A DNA stretch of 11,342 nucleotides from an uncultured Eggerthellaceae bacterium (GTDB lineage Bacteria; Actinomycetota; Coriobacteriia; Coriobacteriales; Eggerthellaceae). The notes below the pieces were generated by a model. That model did no database searches. It was given only the letters and a program-made list of their open reading frames with translations, and was not told where the DNA came from. A program made the translations under genes and the position numbers. Shown here in pieces: positions 7,046 through 11,342 of the stretch (the stretch's first letter is position 1; each line of letters opens with the position of its first letter). Location: NCBI GenBank assembly GCA_910585565.1, contig CAJUFC010000199.1, forward strand, positions 1 to 11,342, given 5' to 3'.

Positions 7046-7076
7046 TTGACCGGTAGTTGCTACCGATGAGTATCAT
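7046..7076 (+). promoter_or_regulatory. MerR-type promoter of the aldo/keto reductase gene, 19-bp spacer
   Basis: A -35 TTGACC (7046-7051) and a -10 TATCAT (7071-7076) are separated by 19 bp, longer than the usual 17, and the spacer is filled by the dyad CGGTAGTTGCTACCG (7051-7065). Overlong spacers with an operator inside are the hallmark of promoters activated by MerR proteins through DNA twisting. Transcription would begin near 7083, giving a leader of about 30 nt. Confidence 0.8.
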
Positions 7077-7112
7077 GTCGCAGGGAAAACCACTCATATC
7101 AGGGAGGCACCG

Positions 7113-8363
7113 ATGCTGACGAACGATTTTCTGGGCGACGAGATAGCACGACTCGGGTTTGGCGCGATGCGACTGCCGGTGACAGACGGCGACAGCTCGC
7201 ACGTCGACCAAGCGCATACGGAGGCGATGGTGGATGCGGCCCTCGCTGCGGGCGTGAACTACTTCGACACCGCCTACCCCTATCACGGCGGCGTCTCCGA
7301 GCTGACCCTGGGGCGCGCTCTCGCACGCCATCCGCGCGAGAGCTTCTATCTGGCTACAAAGTTCCCCGGCCATCAGGTGGCCGACAGCTACGACCCAGCC
7401 CCTATCTTCGAGGAACAATTGCAAAAGTGCGGGGTGGGCTATTTCGACTTTTACCTGCTGCACAACATCTATGAGGCATCCCTTGGCGTGTACACCGACG
7501 AGCGATGGGGCATCGTCGAGTACTTCATCGAGCAGAAGCGGCGCGGACGCATCCGCCATCTTGGGTTCTCCTGCCACGGGCGTACCGACACGCTGGCTGC
7601 GTTCCTCGAGTACGGCGCGCGGAAATACGCCGAGCTAGCGGTAGCCGACCCCGGCGCTGCGGCCCTCTTTGCAGGCGACAACGTCATGGAATTCTGCCAG
7701 ATACAGCTGAACTACCTCGATTGGACGCTGCAAGACGCGGCGGCCAAGACCGCGCTTCTGGAAGATGCGAGCATGCCGATCGTGGTCATGGAGCCGCTGC
7801 GCGGCGGCAAGCTGGCCGTGCTGCACGACGACCAGATGGCACGTCTGCGAGACAAGGCGCCCGATCGAACAGCGGTGGAGTGGTCGTTCCGCTGGCTGCA
7901 GGGCATCCCGGCGGTGAAGGTAATCTTGAGCGGCATGTCCAGCGTCGAGCAGGTCGAGGAGAACTGCCGCGCGTTCCGAGATTCAGCCCCGCTCGACGAG
8001 GCACAAGAAGGCCTCCTGATGGCTGTGGCCGAGTCCCTCAAGAGCGGCGTGCCATGCACGGCGTGTCGCTACTGCACCGATTCGTGCCCCCAAGGAATAG
8101 ACATTCCCCTGCTTCTGGCCACCTACAACGACATGCGATTCGATGCGAGCTTCACGGTATCCATGCAGATGGACGCGGTGCCCGAAGGCAGGAAGGCACA
8201 GGATTGCATCGGCTGCGGCGCTTGCGCGCGCCTGTGTCCGCAAGGCATCGACATCCCCCGCTCCTTGGCCGAGCTGTCCGCCACGCTCGACACCATGCCG
8301 AAGTGGACCGACCTCTGCCGCCAACGAGCCGAAGCCGCCGCCAAGCTCCGCACCACAGCGTAA
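7113..8363 (+). CDS. Aldo/keto reductase with C-terminal 2x[4Fe-4S] ferredoxin-like domain
   Basis: A 416-residue oxidoreductase of the COG1453 type. The TIM-barrel AKR domain spans about residues 1-300 with a visible catalytic tetrad: Asp52 and Tyr57 in YFDTAYPYHGG, Lys83 in LATKFPG and His117 in YLLHN. The C-terminal part carries two CxxCxxCxxxCP motifs, Cys315/318/321/325 and Cys365/368/371/375, which should bind two [4Fe-4S] clusters and link the barrel to electron carriers. Such proteins are typical of anaerobes; the substrate is unknown. AGGGAGG at 7101-7107 serves ATG 7113. It is transcribed from the MerR-type promoter. The last 13 codons (RAEAAAKLRTTA plus stop) lie within a dispersed repeat shared with 5537-5580, so the native C-terminus may have been replaced. 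Confidence 0.93.
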   Translation: MLTNDFLGDEIARLGFGAMRLPVTDGDSSHVDQAHTEAMVDAALAAGVNYFDTAYPYHGGVSELTLGRALARHPRESFYLATKFPGHQVADSYDPAPIFEEQLQKCGVGYFDFYLLHNIYEASLGVYTDERWGIVEYFIEQKRRGRIRHLGFSCHGRTDTLAAFLEYGARKYAELAVADPGAAALFAGDNVMEFCQIQLNYLDWTLQDAAAKTALLEDASMPIVVMEPLRGGKLAVLHDDQMARLRDKAPDRTAVEWSFRWLQGIPAVKVILSGMSSVEQVEENCRAFRDSAPLDEAQEGLLMAVAESLKSGVPCTACRYCTDSCPQGIDIPLLLATYNDMRFDASFTVSMQMDAVPEGRKAQDCIGCGACARLCPQGIDIPRSLAELSATLDTMPKWTDLCRQRAEAAAKLRTTA

Positions 8364-8368
8364 CAGCG
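8325..8368 (+). repeat. 44-nt dispersed repeat, copy B, inside the reductase 3' end
   Basis: This segment matches 5537-5580 at 42 of 44 positions. It covers the final codons and stop (TAA 8361-8363) of the aldo/keto reductase gene and abuts exactly on the first unit of the composite repeat at 8369. Confidence 0.75.
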
Positions 8369-8472
8369 TAACACAGGGGACGGTTCTGTAACACAGGGGA
8401 CGGTTCTGTGTGTCAACGCATCTATTGACACACAGAACCGTCCCCTGTGTTATGCCCTGTGTTATGCGTTAC
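8369..8472. repeat. Composite REP-like inverted repeat, copy 2
   Basis: TAACACAGGGGACGGTTCTG occurs directly at 8369-8388 and 8389-8408. The second copy belongs to a 28-bp arm (8389-8416) perfectly complementary to 8425-8452 with an 8-nt loop; a partial CCCTGTGTTATGCGTTAC follows at 8455-8472. It shares the CACAGGGGACGGTTCT core and the architecture of the element at 6339-6506, and with it brackets the merR-reductase pair. The long stem directly after the reductase stop probably also halts transcription. Confidence 0.87.
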
Positions 8473-8522
8473 AAAAGGCATCCCCGGTAACTATATGATG
8501 ATGTCAAATAATTGAATATGTC

Positions 8523-8552
8523 TTGCATGGCCATCGACGGACTGCTTAAATA
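8523..8552 (+). promoter_or_regulatory. Candidate promoter for the phosphoesterase-radical SAM gene
   Basis: TTGCAT (8523-8528) and TAAATA (8547-8552) are separated by 18 bp, within an AT-richer stretch (8490-8555) after the repeat. The boxes are imperfect. A leader hairpin, CTCTTGCC (8568-8575) with GGCAAGAG (8584-8591) and an 8-nt loop, lies between it and the start codon. Confidence 0.35.
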
Positions 8553-8623
8553 GGGACAGCAACTCTGCTCTTGCCTGCGTGACGGCAAGAGACGTCGTCC
8601 GCATCACGCAAGGGGTGAGTAAT

Positions 8624-10738
8624 ATGTCGTCTTGTGCTCCCATAGGCCAAAAGCGCCGGCTCTTCAAGGATGCTGGCCGAGCGTGCCCTCTCGACTATCG
8701 CATCTCCCCCACCGCATTCGCTGGCACGCCCGAGCTCAGCTGCGAGGTGCTCTACGTCGTCGGGGGCCTCTACGGCAATCCCTTCGCCGCAGCCGCCATC
8801 GATGCGCTCGTGGCGTCAGAGGCCGACCGAGACACGCAGGTCGTCCTCAACGGCGACATCCACTGGTTCGACAAGACCGCCGCCAACTTCGCCGACATCG
8901 AGCGACGCATCGAACGCTACGTCCCTCTCGTAGGAAACGTGGAGGCAGAGCTGCGGCGGCAAGAAGACGTCGGCGTCGGGTGCGGGTGCGCCTACCCCGA
9001 CTGCACGCCTGACGACGCCGTCGCGCGGTCGAACCGCATCCACAAGATGCTCTCGTTCGCCTTGGAAGCCAACCCCGAGCTAAAGGGCCTCCTAGACAGG
9101 CGCCCCTCTACCCTCCTCGCCAGCGTCTGCGGCAGGCGCGTCGCCATAACGCACGGCGACGAAAAGCTCTTGGGCGGATGGGACAACTCGCGCGAGTCAC
9201 TGCAAGACATCCTGCGCCAAGACGAGGTCGACACGTTCATGGCCGCCTGCGACCTCGACGTGTTCACCACCACCCACACATGCGCGCCGGCCGCCATCAA
9301 GCTGGCACGAGGCGTGGTCATCAACAACGGCGCCGCCGGGCTGCCGAACTTCGCCGGCGAGAACTTCGGGCTGTGCGTCCGCATCGCCTGCTGCCCGCGC
9401 GAAGACGCGCTCTTTGGATGCGAGCTGGATGGCCTGTTCGTCCAGGCCGTCCCGGTGCGCTACGACCACGACGCCTATCTCGCTTGGTTCGACGAGCTTT
9501 GGGACAGCTCCTCGCCGGCTGCCCTCTCCTACCGAGACCGCATCGCAGCGGGTCCCGTCGACGAGATAAAAAGCTCGCTGCTCGGCGGATTCAAGCTGGG
9601 GGCGACCGGACGAGCCGAGCTGCGGGAGCGCCAACGCGCCCAGCAACAGCGCGAAGGGGGCGAAGGGGGCATCCCGCGCGCGACCGAGACAGACGTAAGA
9701 GTGGCCCTCGAGCGCGTCCTCTATTTCGAAGACATGATCGACGACGACCGCGCACGGGTCACCGAGAATGAGATTCATACCCTTCAGGCCAACATCACGG
9801 CCCGATGCAACCTCGCATGCACCCATTGCCACGTGCGATCGACGCCAGCCAGGACCGAAGCAATGAGCCACGAGGTGCTCGACGCGATCTTGAAGGTGCT
9901 CAAGGACCGGAAAATCCAGACCCTGGACGTGACCGGAGGCGCGCCGGAGATGCACCCCGAGTTCGAGTGGTTCTTGCGCGAGGCAGCAGCGATCGCACCC
10001 AACATCATGGTTCGGTCAAATCTCGTCGTGCTGCAAGAGGCACCCTACGAGCGCTTCATCGACCTGTACGACGAGCTCGAGGTGGAGCTGGTCGCCTCCC
10101 TGCCGAACGTGTTCGAGGCAGAGTCCGACGCGCAGCGCGGGCGCAAGACGTTCGACGCCACCCTCGAGATGCTGCGAAGGCTGAACGAGCGCGGCTACGG
10201 AATCGACAAAAGGCACGTGCTGGACGTCGTGTTCAACCCGCAGGAGCCGGTCCTGCCGCCCGAGCAAGAGCGTCTCGAGGACCTGTATCGGCGGCGCCTG
10301 GGCAACCTCGGCATCGCGTTCGACCGCCTGTTCGCCGTCACTAACAACCCCATCGGACGCTACGGCGCGAGCCTCCTCGACGACGGCCTGTTCGAGGACT
10401 ACATGAACCTGCTCCTGGATGCGTTCAACCCCGACACGTGCCCCGACCTCATGTGCCGCCATCAGATGACGATCGGCTGGGACGGCACCGTCTACGACTG
10501 CGACTTCAACCACGTGATGCGGCTCGGCGCCTGCGCGTCAGCCCTTCCGGACGGGGACCTGACACGCGCTCAGGTGGACTACGCTCTCCTGAGCGACGAG
10601 GGGCGCGCACGCTCCATCTTCGACTATGCCCGCGATGCCACGCTCCCGCTTCGCCGAGCGATCGTGTTCGGCAACCACTGCTATGCGTGCGCCGCAGGGC
10701 TGGGATCAAGCTGCGGGGGAACGCTCGTCCAGGCGTAA
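8624..10738 (+). CDS. Fusion: metallophosphoesterase-like domain + ArsS-type radical SAM/Cys-rich (DUF3641) protein
   Basis: A 704-residue two-domain protein. Residues about 40-290 resemble a calcineurin-like phosphoesterase: VVGGLYGNPFAAAAIDAL (45-62, motif I position), VVLNGDIHWFD (73-83), LVGNVEAEL (102-110), ITHGDE (175-180) and TTTHTCAP (215-222). A charged linker (about 330-385) leads to a radical SAM domain with CNLACTHC (Cys395/399/402 for the [4Fe-4S] cluster), VTGGAPEMHPEF and VASLPNV. The C-terminal DUF3641-like part has MCRHQMTIGWDG-VYDCDFNH (Cys611, Cys626), NHCYACAAG and GSSCGG (Cys686, 689, 697). This matches the ArsS/TIGR04167 family, where known members adenosylate methylated arsenic in arsenosugar synthesis. 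AAGGGG at 8610-8615 favours ATG 8624 over GTG 8579. No arsM is visible, so another substrate is possible. Confidence 0.85.
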   Translation: MSSCAPIGQKRRLFKDAGRACPLDYRISPTAFAGTPELSCEVLYVVGGLYGNPFAAAAIDALVASEADRDTQVVLNGDIHWFDKTAANFADIERRIERYVPLVGNVEAELRRQEDVGVGCGCAYPDCTPDDAVARSNRIHKMLSFALEANPELKGLLDRRPSTLLASVCGRRVAITHGDEKLLGGWDNSRESLQDILRQDEVDTFMAACDLDVFTTTHTCAPAAIKLARGVVINNGAAGLPNFAGENFGLCVRIACCPREDALFGCELDGLFVQAVPVRYDHDAYLAWFDELWDSSSPAALSYRDRIAAGPVDEIKSSLLGGFKLGATGRAELRERQRAQQQREGGEGGIPRATETDVRVALERVLYFEDMIDDDRARVTENEIHTLQANITARCNLACTHCHVRSTPARTEAMSHEVLDAILKVLKDRKIQTLDVTGGAPEMHPEFEWFLREAAAIAPNIMVRSNLVVLQEAPYERFIDLYDELEVELVASLPNVFEAESDAQRGRKTFDATLEMLRRLNERGYGIDKRHVLDVVFNPQEPVLPPEQERLEDLYRRRLGNLGIAFDRLFAVTNNPIGRYGASLLDDGLFEDYMNLLLDAFNPDTCPDLMCRHQMTIGWDGTVYDCDFNHVMRLGACASALPDGDLTRAQVDYALLSDEGRARSIFDYARDATLPLRRAIVFGNHCYACAAGLGSSCGGTLVQA

Positions 10739-10833
10739 CGGCGCTACGGCTGACACACCCTGCCGACCGCGCCCGCTCCCAGCCAGCCGCCGTCTCCCGC
10801 GCCGCTCACCGACGCTCGCCATTTATGTGACAC

Positions 10834-10860
10834 AGTCTATTATTAGATATAGACTAATAT
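10834..10860 (+). promoter_or_regulatory. AT-rich dyad, probable promoter/operator of the symporter transcript
   Basis: In an AT-rich island, AGTCTAT (10834-10840) pairs with ATAGACT (10849-10855), and an overlapping dyad TATTAG (10841-10846)/CTAATA (10854-10859) shares the centre region. Several -10-like hexamers (TATTAT, TATAGA, TAATAT) are present. It is the only promoter-like region in the 232-nt gap after the fusion gene. The preceding 10739-10820 is C-rich and shows nothing recognisable. Confidence 0.45.
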
Positions 10861-10890
10861 ATGAGCATACCAATCAAGAAGGGCATAACG

Positions 10891-10974
10891 ATGGCCGCAG
10901 CCCCCTTGCATCCCTCCGCAAGAGAGCTGCGGCCAGAGGCATCGAAGCCCCGAGCTCGAAAGGAAGCGCAATGA
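10891..10974 (+). CDS. Candidate 27-residue leader peptide coupled to the symporter gene
   Basis: ATG 10891 is preceded by AGAAGGG (10877-10883) at 7 nt and opens 27 codons ending in TGA at 10972-10974, which overlaps the symporter ATG as ATGA. The peptide (starting MAAAPLHPSARELRPEAS) is Ala/Pro/Arg-rich and not recognised. Inside it lies the hairpin at 10892-10935. Good ribosome binding site spacing and the overlap suggest real translation with coupling to the symporter, but a frame this short can arise by chance, and the symporter has its own AAAGGA. Confidence 0.4.
   Translation: MAAAPLHPSARELRPEASKPRARKEAQ
10892..10935 (+). other. Two-tier hairpin in the symporter 5' leader
   Basis: TGGCCGCAGC (10892-10901) pairs perfectly with GCTGCGGCCA (10926-10935). 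After a 3x3 internal loop, CTTGC (10905-10909) pairs with GCAAG (10918-10922) around an 8-nt loop. It covers the start of the leader ORF and lies 35 nt upstream of the symporter ATG, leaving that gene's ribosome binding site free. No U-run follows. Confidence 0.5.
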
Positions 10975-11342
10975 CCGACTGGACAGGAATTCTCTTCTGG
11001 GGCTTTTTAGTGGCGTATGGCGTAGCCATGTTCCTCATCTCGCCGAAGACGGTTACCGTAGGCGGCTTCTTCCGCGGGGAAAACCGCCACGGCAAGGACG
11101 CCAACCCGTGGATGATCATGGCATCGGTCTTTATCGCCTGGATCTTCGCGAAGTCCGTCACGAACGCAGCCAACATGGGCGCTGACTTCGGCATCGTGGG
11201 CGGCATCGGGTATGCCGTGTACTGGCTGTGCATCCCGCTTACCGGCTGGGCGCTCTATCGGCTGCGCCGCCGCTTCGGCGCCACGGGCATGGTGAGCTTC
11301 CTGACCGAGCACTACGGCATCGCCGCGGCGTTTTGCTTCTCG
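10971..11342 (+). CDS. Sodium:solute symporter (SSS family), 3' end missing
   Basis: The frame runs from ATG 10971 off the right edge (124 residues visible). AAAGGA at 10960-10965 is the ribosome binding site. Residues about 4-24 form a first membrane helix, followed by GGFFRGENRHGKDANPWMIM (31-50), which matches the loop of SSS transporters where a -FF-GR---G- motif precedes the second helix. Hydrophobic segments follow at about 46-62, 73-93 and 112-124. SSS members (PutP/PanF-like) use the sodium gradient to import amino acids, sugars or carboxylates; a full-length member has about 450-550 residues. The substrate cannot be inferred from this part. Expression may depend on the upstream leader ORF and hairpin. 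Confidence 0.75.
   Translation, partial: MTDWTGILFWGFLVAYGVAMFLISPKTVTVGGFFRGENRHGKDANPWMIMASVFIAWIFAKSVTNAANMGADFGIVGGIGYAVYWLCIPLTGWALYRLRRRFGATGMVSFLTEHYGIAAAFCFS

Noticed and set aside
8579..8623. GTG start for the phosphoesterase-radical SAM fusion
   Set aside because: It lies inside a leader hairpin loop and lacks a ribosome binding site; ATG 8624 has AAGGGG at proper spacing.
8992..9384. Long open frames antisense to the fusion gene and to the ABC genes
   Set aside because: These are typical GC-rich shadow frames without ribosome binding sites or recognisable motifs.

Overview
The window is GC-rich, densely coded bacterial chromosome. Codon use, short gaps, Shine-Dalgarno-led ATG starts, a ferredoxin-tailed aldo/keto reductase and ACAGGGGACGGTTCT-type repeats all suggest an anaerobic high-GC actinobacterium, most likely of the class Coriobacteriia (Eggerthellaceae or Slackia-like). 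This placement is an inference from composition and gene content; no rRNA or other marker gene is present.

Layout. Positions 1-4689 form an envelope/transport block on the + strand: the 3' part of a secreted-type polysaccharide deacetylase, an ABC ATPase and its overlapping permease, a strong terminator, an AT-rich promoter/operator with two tandem sites, a YtrA-type GntR regulator, and a second ABC ATPase/permease pair joined by an ATGA overlap. The regulator lies between two exporter cassettes and probably controls at least the downstream one. Positions 4838-6209 hold two minus-strand genes, a beta-carbonic anhydrase and an Ogt-type DNA alkyltransferase.

Positions 6339-8472 form a discrete module: a MerR-family regulator and an aldo/keto reductase with two [4Fe-4S] motifs, bracketed by two composite inverted repeats of the same family. 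A 15-bp dyad occurs at both promoters. At the reductase promoter it fills a 19-bp spacer between TTGACC and TATCAT, the classical MerR activation geometry. At the regulator gene it lies just downstream of an extended -10, where binding should repress. A 44-nt dispersed repeat, also present between the carbonic anhydrase and ogt genes, encodes the last residues of the reductase.

Positions 8624-10738 encode the most unusual protein, a 704-residue fusion of a metallophosphoesterase-like domain with an ArsS-type radical SAM/Cys-rich (DUF3641) domain. Several phosphoesterase metal ligands appear substituted. No arsM-like methyltransferase is visible nearby, so arsenic chemistry is uncertain. The window ends in the 5' part of a sodium:solute symporter, preceded by an AT-rich dyad and a candidate 27-codon leader ORF that contains a hairpin and overlaps the symporter start by ATGA.

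No tRNA, rRNA, CRISPR array or transposase gene was seen.
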